DNA of 64,000 nt from Azoarcus sp. DD4 (GCF_006496635.1 NZ_CP022958.1:4712001-4776000), one strand, 5' to 3'; counted from the stretch's first letter, positions 1 through 9,823 are shown. Notes: generated by a model from the sequence alone, not told the origin. Translations and numbers: made by a program.

Positions 1-3
1 CGT

Positions 4-1122
4 CTAGCGAACGCCATCCAGATCTGATGTGAGCTGTGTGGCAATAATGTCGCGGCCGCTGGCCAGTTGTTGCAACAACCGGGACAGGACACGAGCGCCG
101 TCTCTCACATGGAAGTCACGCAAGACATGATCATAGGTCTCATCGCTGACCGCCTTCCGCAGGGAGCTTGAAACCGCATACTCCTCCATCGCATTCAGCC
201 AGTCTTCGAAGGTGTTCTCGACAAGCAATCCGGTCCTTCCATGACTTACACAGTCCCGATAGATTTTCGCCGACGAGTAAATCCCGGGTATCCGTGCCAC
301 CCCGTAATTGATGTACTTGAAAGGATTCTTGCACGCATTGAAATCCGCGGACTCTGCATCCTCTGCAGCGCCAAGCGGCGTAATGGCAAACATGTAGTCA
401 CCGGACACAATCGCCCTCATGTACTCCTGATAGGGCATTCTGTTGGTGAAATGCAGAAACGGCAGCGAGAACATTTCCGGAAAAGGATCTCCGAAAAAAT
501 CCAGCACGCACCCCGGATGACGCATGAAGAATACGTTCAGAGCACTGAGGATTGCCTCCTTGGACTCCTGAACCTTCAGAAAATCGGCATTGGTAAATAG
601 AACCCTTCCGGAGCACTCACTCGACCCACGCCCATCAACACGTCGCTCATAACGCTCTACCCACATGCCATTCGGGAGATACACGAGCTTCGCGTCCGGC
701 ACGACCAGTGGAACGCGTCGCATCAACTCCGGGTTTGCGACGGTTACAAAATCACATAGCCTGATTATCTCGATCGAGTGGTTATCCGCGGCACAGGAGG
801 CGCCCCCGCTATAGCTCGGGAAGGAGAATATCCAGTCGTCTATGTCGTAGATGACCCCCTTGCCAAGCTGGCGGGCCAGACGAACCAACTCCAGGGTTCT
901 CGCCGACCGATGCTTGCTGAGCAGCACGACGTCACACCATGCAACTGCACGCTCAATACAGGCATCGCTTTCTGATACCGAACAATGCTCCAGACCGGAC
1001 TCGCTGCCGAGATAGTCCAGCGCTTCGGTCAACCTGGCGGATACGGAAAGAGATGGCGCCCCGGGCGCCACGAGGGACTCCCTATGCAGCACAAGCACAC
1101 GGCACTGGTCTTCGTTCTTCAT
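4..1122 (-). CDS. GT4-like glycosyltransferase
   Basis: A 372-residue protein with a GT-B glycosyltransferase look. It has a YDIDD motif near residue 92, typical of family-1/4 transferases. The C-terminal half has an NPFKYINYG stretch followed by a 'GRTGLLVENTFEDW' segment, which corresponds to the nucleotide-sugar-binding Rossmann lobe. It probably transfers one sugar during assembly of the surface polysaccharide at the cytoplasmic face of the inner membrane. Donor and acceptor cannot be told from sequence. Its ATG overlaps the stop of the upstream phosphatase gene by four bases (ATGA), so the two are translationally coupled. It is the most promoter-distal gene visible; the locus may continue past the left edge. 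Confidence 0.8.
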   Translation of the reverse strand: MKNEDQCRVLVLHRESLVAPGAPSLSVSARLTEALDYLGSESGLEHCSVSESDACIERAVAWCDVVLLSKHRSARTLELVRLARQLGKGVIYDIDDWIFSFPSYSGGASCAADNHSIEIIRLCDFVTVANPELMRRVPLVVPDAKLVYLPNGMWVERYERRVDGRGSSECSGRVLFTNADFLKVQESKEAILSALNVFFMRHPGCVLDFFGDPFPEMFSLPFLHFTNRMPYQEYMRAIVSGDYMFAITPLGAAEDAESADFNACKNPFKYINYGVARIPGIYSSAKIYRDCVSHGRTGLLVENTFEDWLNAMEEYAVSSSLRKAVSDETYDHVLRDFHVRDGARVLSRLLQQLASGRDIIATQLTSDLDGVR

Positions 1123-1748
1123 CTGACCGCCGCCGCCGAAGTTGGCACAAAAGGCAAAGGACCGGCCGAGAATCCTCTCAGTCGGAAAGACGGATCTCCA
1201 CTCCCCGAGGGCACCCCTGACTCAAGGATGGAAACACTGGCGTGGGACGGCAGGAAGGCCGGAAACCGATCCATTCCGATACCAAGCATCTGCTGCAGCA
1301 GACAACTGATCGGACCGGAATGGGTAACCGCGAGAACCACATCTGCGTCGCTCTTCCGAAGATCTGCCCAGGCGTTGGCAACCCGTTCGTGCAGGTCCTG
1401 ATGTGACTCCCCCGCCGGATAGCCGTTGAGATGAGAACTGTAGAAGTCCGGCCATGACTCCAGGAACGACTCCAGCGTCATGTCGGCGGCAGATCCGGCG
1501 TTCGTCTCGCCAAGACGCTCGTCAACGACCCATGGCGCGCCAGGATAGAGCAAATCGGCGGTCTGCCGGGCGCGTCCCCAATGACTCACCAGATAGCGGT
1601 CGGGCACGACCCCCGCACCACGCAACCACGCCCCCAACACCTCGGCTTGACGACGCCCTTCATCAACGAGTCCGTCTGCCGGCGTCCCTGTCACAAGTCG
1701 CGCCAAATTGGCTTTCGACAGTCCATGTCTGACTAGATAAACAATCAT
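1119..1748 (-). CDS. Histidine phosphatase family protein
   Basis: A 209-residue member of the phosphoglycerate-mutase-like (histidine phosphatase) family. The catalytic RHG motif is at residues 7-9, an arginine follows in 'GRARQTADLL', and a second histidine lies in 'THSGPI'. Such enzymes remove phosphate from small molecules such as sugar phosphates, alpha-ribazole phosphate or phosphoglycerate. Its position between two glycosyltransferase genes, with ATGA overlaps at both ends, argues for a role in sugar-phosphate metabolism in the same pathway rather than glycolysis or cobalamin synthesis. That role is inference from context. The length is normal for the family. Confidence 0.85.
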   Translation of the reverse strand: MIVYLVRHGLSKANLARLVTGTPADGLVDEGRRQAEVLGAWLRGAGVVPDRYLVSHWGRARQTADLLYPGAPWVVDERLGETNAGSAADMTLESFLESWPDFYSSHLNGYPAGESHQDLHERVANAWADLRKSDADVVLAVTHSGPISCLLQQMLGIGMDRFPAFLPSHASVSILESGVPSGSGDPSFRLRGFSAGPLPFVPTSAAAVR

Positions 1749-2713
1749 TCGACAGCCCTTCTCAGGACGTCAACGAGTGGCACCATTGCATTCGGGAAAC
1801 AATATCCGGACACGTGAGATGACAGTTCCTCATTGCGGGCCGGGCGATCTAACACCCTGCCGATGCCGGCAGCTATGTCGTCAGTCGAACGCGGATCCAC
1901 GTACTCGGCATGCTCCAGGAAATGCTCCCGCGACCAATCGGAATCGCTGAGCAGCAGGCGACAGCCCGACAACCCTGCGTCCAGCGCCGACAGCCCTGCG
2001 GGTTCAAGCGACAATTCCGCGTAAAAGAGCGCATTCTGGAATGCCGAACGCAGGATTTCGGAACGCTGCGGCAGGCTGTCAATGAACATCACATCGCTGC
2101 CCCCGGCCTTCCGGCAGCTTTCGTAGTACGCCCGATCGCGATACTTGCCTACGAGCACAAGGGGAATGCCTCTTTCCCGCAACGGGCCAATGATGGAGCG
2201 CTGGTTCTTGCGCGGCTCGATCAGACCGATCCAGAGTGCGTAATCCCGCACCCCGTACAACTCCGGGAAAAGAGCACGCGGAACCGGCTTCAGATGGCTC
2301 ATGTCCGCCACGGCCTTGCACTTGACGATCCGGGCTTCCGGAACGTCGACCAGCGACAGGAAATTCCGCATCTCGGCACCGGACTTGAATGTCACATAGT
2401 CCGCCAGCGCGACATGCTCCCGAATCGCGCTGACCGCCGCATCATCGAGCCCGTCGGCCCAAAGATTCGGCCACAGCACCACCGGTTTTCCCGCCTGCTT
2501 TATCTGACGCAAAAGCGACAAGCCACCGCCATGCACGGAGAAATGCAGGACAACATCGTAGAATTCAAGAGGCCGGGAGTACGGCCCATAGATGTCCGCA
2601 ATGATCCCGCATTGCCGCAAGCCATCCGCGATGGAAAGAAGTTCATACTCCCCCCCGCCTCGCACCACGAACGCCTCGTGATAGGTCGTTATCAGGACAG
2701 TCAGCTTTTTCAT
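1745..2713 (-). CDS. GT4-type glycosyltransferase
   Basis: A 322-residue protein with the C-terminal lobe of a GT4 transferase. 'GLIEPRKNQRSI' near residue 162 opens the nucleotide-sugar-binding lobe, 'VLVGK' follows, and 'EPAGLSALDAGLSGC' near residue 238 matches the EPxGLxxLEAxxxG donor-binding motif. The N-terminal acceptor lobe is short, so the protein is compact for its family. It overlaps the phosphatase gene by ATGA. A gap of 111 bases separates it from the large repeat-containing transferase upstream, and no strong ribosome-binding site is visible before the ATG. The sugar transferred is unknown. Confidence 0.8.
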   Translation of the reverse strand: MKKLTVLITTYHEAFVVRGGGEYELLSIADGLRQCGIIADIYGPYSRPLEFYDVVLHFSVHGGGLSLLRQIKQAGKPVVLWPNLWADGLDDAAVSAIREHVALADYVTFKSGAEMRNFLSLVDVPEARIVKCKAVADMSHLKPVPRALFPELYGVRDYALWIGLIEPRKNQRSIIGPLRERGIPLVLVGKYRDRAYYESCRKAGGSDVMFIDSLPQRSEILRSAFQNALFYAELSLEPAGLSALDAGLSGCRLLLSDSDWSREHFLEHAEYVDPRSTDDIAAGIGRVLDRPARNEELSSHVSGYCFPNAMVPLVDVLRRAVE

Positions 2714-2824
2714 TCAAATAACCAAGTATTCAGTTGCCTTCTCCAGTCGGACGACCGGAAACCGAAGCTGCGTCCCGCCCCTGGCTACCGTTGAAGGCAC
2801 GAGGGCGTGACACGGCATCTCGCC

Positions 2825-5800
2825 TTACGAGGCGTTCACATGCGCAAGTCGTTTCGCATACGCAGCACCGACAGCCTCCGGTGAATATCGCGCATGAACG
2901 AACGCCCTGCCCGCCGCGGCGATCGACATCCGGGACTCCGCCTGGTCAAGACATCTGTGGAATGCCTCGGCAGCGGCTCCTACATCGGGATCAAACCAAA
3001 CCTGCCCTTCGCCGAAGGCATAATCCCCTTGAGCAAGCGGTATCGTCCGCCCCTGCACTAGGAAGGCCGTCTTCTCGGTCGTGAAATCCCTATTGCCTGA
3101 ATAATCCGACACGATGACCGGCTTGCCCAACAGCATTGCTTCGGCAATGTTCCGGCCAAAACCTTCCGAACGGTGCAGCGAGACAAAGCAGTCACACACC
3201 GATTGCAGCCCCAGCAGTTTGTCCTTTGTCATGGTCTCGACAATCAGGCTGATCCGGTCATCCCTGGCCGCATGCTCGACAACGCTGCGCCATTCCAACT
3301 GAGCTTCGCTCACATTCATGGCCTTGACTACCAGGCGCACGTGCTTGCTTTTCGGGAAAGCGGCTGTGAACGCCCGAACCGCCGCCAGGGGATTCTTCCG
3401 TTTCAGACTGGAGTTGCCATCCAGAACCGTCAGAAAGATGAATTCACCTTCATTCAAGCAAAAATCCGATCTGCTCCACTTCCTTTCCGGCGCCGGCAGC
3501 GTTGCCACCATCGGCATGCGAATCACGGGCTTGTCGGTTACGGCACGCATTGCTTCCGCGGTAAAGGACGAGGCCGACCAGATTTCGTCCACAAGATCCA
3601 GCGCGCAGCGCATTGGCGCGGGAAACCTGGGTAGCTCCCATTGCCAGAAGCCGATGTTGTAGCGTTCATCAAGAATACTGTGTCCCGTCGCTGCAAGCAG
3701 ACGCAACGTCTCGTAATGAGGCATGCAGATCAGGTTTGTCCGGAACAGCGGCCGGGGCACCTCGTACGCTCGAAGGCTGACATCCTCCTGCCTTGCGGCG
3801 ACCCGCAACGGAATGCGGGGCACACACGTCCCGATATCGATACACGAAAGCGCACGAACAGCCATACGCACGTCTTCGCCTATACCGAATTCTCCCCTGC
3901 CATAGCCAATGACGTTGACGCCACCTTCGGCGAAACCGGCCCCCTTGGTCGGGCCGGAAGACACGGTTGGCGAAGAAGCAGCGTCTCGCTCCCCCTGCAC
4001 CGTACTCTCCCCGGCTCCGTATCCAAGCAGCCATTCAGAGTACGCTTTGCGTCCAACGCGTTGCTTGACGTCAAACGCGACACGCAGGTCCTCGCGGGAG
4101 ATCCAGAGGAGATACTCCGCTCGGGTGATCGGGCGGCCTTCATCTTGCACGAGCAGAGGCATCACCTCTTCCATCACTTCAAGCCGAACGAGCTCGCGGA
4201 TGAATGCATCGTCCCGGTGTGTCACATACCACCAGACTGACAATGCTTCACGTCCCGCCTTTGCCGCCAGATCGAAAACCCGTTGCAGGTCCTCACGCGC
4301 CAGCCATTCAGCGTGCAAACCACGAGTGAGCGGCAGCGGCGCGTCCTGCTCCAGCCTTGCATCCGGTTCACTCAGAACCGACTCCGCGATCAGCGCGCGC
4401 AGCGCGGGATCGTTCCGGCGCTCCCGGCTCCACCAGGCCACCAGGGCCCTACGCCCTTCGGCGGTACCGAGGTCCATTGACTGTTGCAGATCGTGCCGCG
4501 CCAGCCATTCAGCGTGCAAACCACGAGTGAGCGGCAGCGGCGCGTCCTGCTCCAGCCTTGCATCCGGTTCACTCAGAACCGACTCCGCGATCAGCGCGCG
4601 CAGCGCGGGATCGTTCCGGCGCTCCCGGCTCCACCAGGCCACCAGGGCCCTGCGCCCTTCGGCAGTACCGAGGTCCATTGACTGTTGCAGATCATGCCGC
4701 GCCAGCCATTCAGCGTGCAAACCACGAGTGAGCGGCAGCGGCGCGTCCTGCTCCAGCCTTGCATCCGGTTCGCTCAGAACCGACTCCGCGATCAGCGCGC
4801 GCAGCGCGGGATCGTTCCGGCGCTCCCGGCTCCACCAGGCCACCAGGGCCCTACGCCCTTCGGCGGTACCGAGGTCCATTGACTGTTGCAGATCATCCCG
4901 CGCCAGCCACATGGCATGCAGACCACGAGTGAGCGGCAGCGGTGCATCCTGTTCGAGCCGTGCATCCGGTTCACTCAGAGCCGACTCCGGTATCAGCGAG
5001 CGTAGCCCGGCGTCCTGCGTGTTCTCCCTGACCCACCAAACCACCAGGGCCTTACGCCCCTCGGCAGAGCCAAGATCCAGCGCCTGTCGTAAATCCGGCC
5101 GTGACAGCCATTCGGCATGCAGACCGCGAGTAAGCGGCAGCGGAGCATCCTGTTCCAGCGTTGCAGCCGGTTCGCCCAGAACCCGCTCTGGCATCAACAC
5201 ACACAGGTCGACTTCCTCCCGGTGCTGACGGCTCCACCAGACTACCAAGGCCTCACGTCCTTCTGCAGTGTCAAGATTCAGCGACCGATGCAGATCGTCC
5301 CGCGCCAGCCACACAGCATGCAGACCCCGTGTAATCGGCAGCGGAGCGTCCTGGACAAGTTCCTCGCTGACCTCGGCCAACCACTTCAACTGGCGTGCAG
5401 AAAACCGATAGCCCACCTTGATGAGCATGCCTGCACGCGCAATGCATGCGCCTGCAGGCGTCAGCTCATGCGGCATGGCTACGCCCGCCAGTAGCGCCCG
5501 GCCAAGCCCTCCCGTGAACAGTTCATCATCTTCGTCTTCAAGCAAGGCGGCAATTCCCGCCTTCTGCGGGAACGGTGCCTGACGAAGCGCTTGCCCTTCA
5601 ACTATCGGAGAGCCGAACAGATAACGATTACGCTCCTGCACCTGGATCAATTCGTCGGGAGGCACGAGATCCCCGATGCGATGGCGATTGGCATGCCACC
5701 ATGTGTAATCGACGATTCGTACGCCCGACTCGCGGATTCGCAGCGACAGATTATGCTCGTCCAGTATGGACAATGCCTTCGCACGAAACTTCTGGACATT

Positions 5801-6451
5801 TTCATCCGCATAGCGGAACACCGAATGCCACTGACCGTGCGGCAGGCCGCTACCCGTGAGCCAATCCAGCAGGAAACGCGCGTAATTCTCCGAAAGCGGA
5901 GCATCCGCATTGAAAGGCTCAGTCCGCCCTGCCGGAAAGAAGTCCGGCTCGTCAAACGGCCCCACCAGACTTCCTAGAGCCAGAATATCTGCCGGCCGTG
6001 CGAACAGGAACTTCGAACATCCCCAAGTCTGGAAGCTGCGCCCGTAAAGCCTCACCCGCTCGGGATAGGCATCGACGTGCGCAAGCATCACCTGCGGCGT
6101 TGCCTGCACATAATCGAGCATTTCCCTGCAGATCAACGGATAGAACCCGTTGTATTCGTTCTGGAAAGCGGATGTCACCAGGTGAACCAGATCGAAGTCT
6201 GCAAACCTCTTCCGGCAATGCTCTATCGCCGTGTCCCAGCCGCTGAACTCCCTACGCCGGTTGTCGCCGGCCAACATCAGCGTCCGCCTTCCAATCCAGG
6301 CTTTAACATCGTGAGCGAGGGCGGTATCTATCAGTACCGACTCCACGCTCACCTCGGGCATCCCGGCATAGAAATCCATCAGCGCCTGATAGGCGCCTTT
6401 GTAGTCGGCATCTCCATAACGGACGAACAGGCTGAGGATACGCAAGCTCAC
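2825..6451 (-). CDS. Large glycosyltransferase with tandem 67-residue repeats
   Basis: A 1208-residue protein. I chose the GTG at 6451 because it overlaps the upstream stop as GTGA and has a purine-rich GAAGGAAGA just ahead; a longer ATG reading would overlap the previous gene by 55 bases. Residues about 1-330 are an unfamiliar domain. Residues about 365-766 are six tandem 67-residue repeats with the pattern LEQDAPLPLTRGLHAxWL, a 'DLxTAEGRxAL' helix and a WW pair; a decayed seventh follows to about 820. Residues about 845-1208 are a GT4 domain with 'SEGFGRNIAEAMLLGKP'. The protein probably transfers sugar during polysaccharide synthesis. The repeats may bind a partner or a glycan, which is inference. 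Repeats 3-5 are nearly identical in DNA, so copy number may vary. Confidence 0.85.
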   Translation of the reverse strand: MSLRILSLFVRYGDADYKGAYQALMDFYAGMPEVSVESVLIDTALAHDVKAWIGRRTLMLAGDNRRREFSGWDTAIEHCRKRFADFDLVHLVTSAFQNEYNGFYPLICREMLDYVQATPQVMLAHVDAYPERVRLYGRSFQTWGCSKFLFARPADILALGSLVGPFDEPDFFPAGRTEPFNADAPLSENYARFLLDWLTGSGLPHGQWHSVFRYADENVQKFRAKALSILDEHNLSLRIRESGVRIVDYTWWHANRHRIGDLVPPDELIQVQERNRYLFGSPIVEGQALRQAPFPQKAGIAALLEDEDDELFTGGLGRALLAGVAMPHELTPAGACIARAGMLIKVGYRFSARQLKWLAEVSEELVQDAPLPITRGLHAVWLARDDLHRSLNLDTAEGREALVVWWSRQHREEVDLCVLMPERVLGEPAATLEQDAPLPLTRGLHAEWLSRPDLRQALDLGSAEGRKALVVWWVRENTQDAGLRSLIPESALSEPDARLEQDAPLPLTRGLHAMWLARDDLQQSMDLGTAEGRRALVAWWSRERRNDPALRALIAESVLSEPDARLEQDAPLPLTRGLHAEWLARHDLQQSMDLGTAEGRRALVAWWSRERRNDPALRALIAESVLSEPDARLEQDAPLPLTRGLHAEWLARHDLQQSMDLGTAEGRRALVAWWSRERRNDPALRALIAESVLSEPDARLEQDAPLPLTRGLHAEWLAREDLQRVFDLAAKAGREALSVWWYVTHRDDAFIRELVRLEVMEEVMPLLVQDEGRPITRAEYLLWISREDLRVAFDVKQRVGRKAYSEWLLGYGAGESTVQGERDAASSPTVSSGPTKGAGFAEGGVNVIGYGRGEFGIGEDVRMAVRALSCIDIGTCVPRIPLRVAARQEDVSLRAYEVPRPLFRTNLICMPHYETLRLLAATGHSILDERYNIGFWQWELPRFPAPMRCALDLVDEIWSASSFTAEAMRAVTDKPVIRMPMVATLPAPERKWSRSDFCLNEGEFIFLTVLDGNSSLKRKNPLAAVRAFTAAFPKSKHVRLVVKAMNVSEAQLEWRSVVEHAARDDRISLIVETMTKDKLLGLQSVCDCFVSLHRSEGFGRNIAEAMLLGKPVIVSDYSGNRDFTTEKTAFLVQGRTIPLAQGDYAFGEGQVWFDPDVGAAAEAFHRCLDQAESRMSIAAAGRAFVHARYSPEAVGAAYAKRLAHVNAS
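4154..5359 (-). repeat. Six in-frame 201-bp tandem repeats
   Basis: Six head-to-tail units of exactly 201 bases: 5159-5359, 4958-5158, 4757-4957, 4556-4756, 4355-4555 and 4154-4354, reading along the gene. A diverged partial seventh runs to about 3992. The three units in 4355-4957 differ at only a few positions, while the outer units are clearly older. This gradient points to recent duplication in the middle of the array. Each unit encodes 67 residues, so gain or loss of a unit keeps the reading frame. Confidence 0.95.
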
Positions 6452-9400
6452 TCTTCCTTCTCGACTTCGAAACTCACCATGTTCTGAGTGCCATCCGCCC
6501 ATCCTGCACGTTCCAGATCAAACATCTCCAGCCGGTAGAAGAACTCAAGCCGTTTGCGGCACCGCTCAAGATCGGCACGAGCAAGCAGGTTGTCGACGAG
6601 ATCGAGGACGTCGGACGCCGAGTCTTCCCAACGATATGGATGCCTCGGCAGCGCCACCGGACTACTTCTCGCCGCCAGCATGACCTGCTGCGCAAGCAAA
6701 TCCTTGAGTTCGCGCAACAACTCGTTCGTCGTGACAAACGGAATCAGATCCGGGACGGGATCGATACGCTCCCGGAGCTCGTCGATCAAGTCGCTGTGCC
6801 GCGCCAGCACAGGCTTGCCGAACGCGAGTGCTTCGAAAATCGGAAGGCCGAACCCTTCATAGAAGGACGGGAAAACCAAACAGACGCAGTGCCCGAACAG
6901 CTTCGCCATGGCCTCCGCCGACTGGCCGCCGGAGGATATCTGCTCCACGTTGTGGAAATGGCCGTTGCACTCACCAAGCACCTTGAAGCGGACATCCGGA
7001 AACGCTGCCGACAGGACTGGAACCACTTCAGCCAGCCCCTTGTGGTAGTAGCGGTTGCCCACAATCAGCACATACGGTGCGCTGTCTGCTGCCCGATCTC
7101 CTCGAACCGCAAGGTTTTCACTCTCCTTAGTCCAATACTCCGCAGGATCCATGGAGCAATGCGCTACCTTCTGACCGGCCGCCGTTGCCGCCGGGAATCG
7201 CGCCAGAAAACGTTGTCTTGTGAATTCGCTGATGAAGACAAAGCCGTCCGCGTAATCCGCCATGGCCCGCCACACCCCCTCGAGGTGCGGCATGCGGATG
7301 TAATGGCAATCCCACGCAATCGTGTCGAGCACCGAAAACACATTGACGGTCGAAACATAAGCCTGATCGCGCAGCTCCGTCAGGCTCCAGGGCTGGGTGA
7401 GGCGAACACTGGCGTCGAAGCACTGATCCGCCGCAAGCTGGTGGACGATGGCCCCGGGGAATCGCGCGTACAGATCATGGAATTCTGCCGATTCCGGCAA
7501 TACCCAGAAATGAAGACGCATCCTCCGTGAAGCAGCCAACCGTGAAAATGCCCCCATCAGAGCCAGCACATGATGAGCGGTACCGTTGAAGCCCGCTGCG
7601 AGATTCCTGATATCGAAGAGCACGTCGCGCATGTCCTTGCGCGCAACACGATGCCTCAGCAAGCGCTCAAACCGGATCTCGGGCAAAGCCGCCTGCGCGG
7701 AGAGCGCCTTCGCGTGGTCGGATGCCCGCGTCAGTCTCAATGCAGATAGCCCGGTTGCGCCCGCTTGCATCAACACCCGGTTGGCAAGGCGCGCACTGAT
7801 GCCACGCCGATTGGCCCGTGCGAACAACTGGGCGAGCGCGGAGTCGAGATTGGCCGCCTGTGCGTCAAGCAAACCGAAATCGCGGAATATTGCGGCTCGC
7901 ACGAGCAGCGGCGCTCCCTCAACAACCCGTCGCTCGGATTCGGGCAGGTGCGGAAGCATGCGTGCCTCCTCATCGGCCTGTGCTTCGATTGAGATCCTCG
8001 GCATCGCGAAACCATAGAGAGGGTCTGCCGCCATGGCCTCGACCAGATCCACCACATCCTGCGTGGAAAACGGCGTGCCGGCCGGGACGAACAGGACCAC
8101 TGCTTCGCCATCCCCCAGGCACTCATGCAGCCGCCGGTTGATCCCTTCAATGCCGCCGGCAATGACGTCTGGCTCCAAGGGGCTGGGCAGACCCGGTCCG
8201 GACCAGGTTAGCCCCGCCACCTGCCCCGTGGCAAACACGTGCACAGTAATCGGTAATCCGCCGTCCCTGCCAAGCGAGGCGCAGGCGTACGTGCTGACCA
8301 ACACAGGGGCGTCTTCCGGTGTCTGTTGGTTACCCTTTTGCCCTCCGCTCCGACGGCTATCGTCGCTACGGGCGTGCGCCTCGATAAGCGCCGCCAGCGG
8401 ACCATACACGGCATCCGGCGAGAAATGAGCCAACGCAAATGCGCGGGATCGTTCTTCGTGCGCCGTCCGCATCGCGTCATCCACCAGCAAGCTGCACACT
8501 GCCTTGGCAAATGACTCTTCCTCGTGTGCCAGCACGTAGGGCAACGATCCAAGGTCCAGAATACCATCCGCCGAGACCGGCCATCCGACGTGCGCCTTAC
8601 CCCAGGAAAGCGCCTCGATCGTCTTGATTTTCAACCCGGTCCCATGCAGGCACGGATTCACGACCACGGACGCATCGCGGTACTCGTCCGCAATGGAATC
8701 CACGTACCCGAGGAGTTTCACCGACGGATCCGTGCTCTCCAGGCAGCCAGAAAGTTTTCCTACAACGTGGAGCGTGGCCGCCGGCACTTCGGCCTTCACG
8801 CGTGGCCAGACATGGCTCAGGAAATGCCTTGTGCCATTCACGTTGAACTGATTATCCGATCCGACGATCAGCACGCGCCCGTCGACACAGTCACCGCGTG
8901 TCGCTTCCGGAATGTCCAGATCCATTGCCGTCACCAGCACCCGCCTGTCCGGCAACATCTCCGCCAAGGCATCACACTCCGTATGCTGAATGGCAAGCAC
9001 GATGTCCGCACGTTTCAGCAGGAAGCGCTCCTCATCAGCGGAAAGGTCGAGCCCCGCGCTCTCTGTAACTCCTTGCCTGGCAAGGTTCTCCCTGAGACGA
9101 CTGAAAAGCTCGATTGAATCGATGATCTTCAGGAATCCGGAATACTCGCTCGAGACCAGAACCCGTCCCATCAAGGCATATTCCGACAGCACCACGTCGG
9201 GTCTCAGCGAATCGATCAGCTTACCGACCTCCGACGAGAACCATACCGGGCAGAACATCTCCTGAATCTCCGCAAGTCGAAGATCCACTCCGACCTCATC
9301 GGACGGAAGTCGAACATCCTGCGCACAATCAGAAGTAACACGAGAGTCGAAAACGAAGAGATTCTCGACCAGTGACGAGAGATAGCTGACGCTCTCATTC

Positions 9401-9570
9401 GAAACTTCGGGAACCCCCATGGGCTTAATGACCAGGCTGATGCGGTAGCCCCTTCCCGCGAACCAGCGCAACAATCTGAGCACGCGTATTTCGTTCCCCG
9501 CTGCGGGAGGATACGGCAACACATGAGTCACCATCAGCACATGAGGAGGAACGGAAGGGATATTACTCAT
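6448..9570 (-). CDS. Three-domain glycosyltransferase (GT4, GT2-like, GT4)
   Basis: A 1040-residue protein from the ATG at 9570. A GTG at 9603 would add 11 residues that look unrelated to the family. Residues about 1-400 form a GT4 transferase that begins 'HVLMVTHVLPYPP' and continues with an asparagine/glycine acceptor loop. Residues about 420-630 resemble part of a GT2 (GT-A) domain. Residues about 650-1040 form a second GT4 transferase with 'SFYEGFGLPIFEALAFGKP', which carries the donor-binding glutamates. Such fusions usually add several sugars in sequence to one growing chain. The stop overlaps the GTG start of the next gene. It lies in the A/T-richer part of the locus. The middle assignment is the least certain. 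Confidence 0.85.
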   Translation of the reverse strand: MSNIPSVPPHVLMVTHVLPYPPAAGNEIRVLRLLRWFAGRGYRISLVIKPMGVPEVSNESVSYLSSLVENLFVFDSRVTSDCAQDVRLPSDEVGVDLRLAEIQEMFCPVWFSSEVGKLIDSLRPDVVLSEYALMGRVLVSSEYSGFLKIIDSIELFSRLRENLARQGVTESAGLDLSADEERFLLKRADIVLAIQHTECDALAEMLPDRRVLVTAMDLDIPEATRGDCVDGRVLIVGSDNQFNVNGTRHFLSHVWPRVKAEVPAATLHVVGKLSGCLESTDPSVKLLGYVDSIADEYRDASVVVNPCLHGTGLKIKTIEALSWGKAHVGWPVSADGILDLGSLPYVLAHEEESFAKAVCSLLVDDAMRTAHEERSRAFALAHFSPDAVYGPLAALIEAHARSDDSRRSGGQKGNQQTPEDAPVLVSTYACASLGRDGGLPITVHVFATGQVAGLTWSGPGLPSPLEPDVIAGGIEGINRRLHECLGDGEAVVLFVPAGTPFSTQDVVDLVEAMAADPLYGFAMPRISIEAQADEEARMLPHLPESERRVVEGAPLLVRAAIFRDFGLLDAQAANLDSALAQLFARANRRGISARLANRVLMQAGATGLSALRLTRASDHAKALSAQAALPEIRFERLLRHRVARKDMRDVLFDIRNLAAGFNGTAHHVLALMGAFSRLAASRRMRLHFWVLPESAEFHDLYARFPGAIVHQLAADQCFDASVRLTQPWSLTELRDQAYVSTVNVFSVLDTIAWDCHYIRMPHLEGVWRAMADYADGFVFISEFTRQRFLARFPAATAAGQKVAHCSMDPAEYWTKESENLAVRGDRAADSAPYVLIVGNRYYHKGLAEVVPVLSAAFPDVRFKVLGECNGHFHNVEQISSGGQSAEAMAKLFGHCVCLVFPSFYEGFGLPIFEALAFGKPVLARHSDLIDELRERIDPVPDLIPFVTTNELLRELKDLLAQQVMLAARSSPVALPRHPYRWEDSASDVLDLVDNLLARADLERCRKRLEFFYRLEMFDLERAGWADGTQNMVSFEVEKEE

Positions 9571-9596
9571 CCAACGATCACCAGAAATAGACACGA

Positions 9597-9788
9597 TTAA
9601 CACGCAGCACGTACATGCACGAAGGAATCTCTCATCTGAAGGTCCATATCCTGCATTTGAGAACGCCCCAGCCTCTCCACGAACGCACGCAGGACGCTCG
9701 CGAAAAAGGCCGGATCGAATCCTATCGACGTAAATTCCAGACCGGCAAGAAAGTGCATCAAACCAGGCTCACCCAGGTATGCGCCCAT
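9597..9788 (-). CDS. Possible small ORF or gene remnant
   Basis: A 63-residue frame with no family that I recognise. It sits between the sulfotransferase and the three-domain glycosyltransferase and covers most of a 253-base gap. There is no convincing ribosome-binding site before its ATG. The protein is not low-complexity, so it could be a true small protein or the tail of a decayed gene left by rearrangement of the locus. It is listed so the gap is described; confidence is low. Confidence 0.2.
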   Translation of the reverse strand: MGAYLGEPGLMHFLAGLEFTSIGFDPAFFASVLRAFVERLGRSQMQDMDLQMRDSFVHVRAAC

Positions 9789-9823
9789 GCCTTGCCATGA
9801 AGCAAAACAAGCACTTCAAAAAA

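Noticed and set aside
3909..5228. Plus-strand frame of 439 residues with serine/arginine repeats
   Set aside because: It is the antisense of the 201-bp tandem repeats and only reflects their periodicity.
4154..5359. Possible CRISPR array
   Set aside because: The units are 201 bases long, contiguous, coding and in frame, with no spacers and no cas genes.
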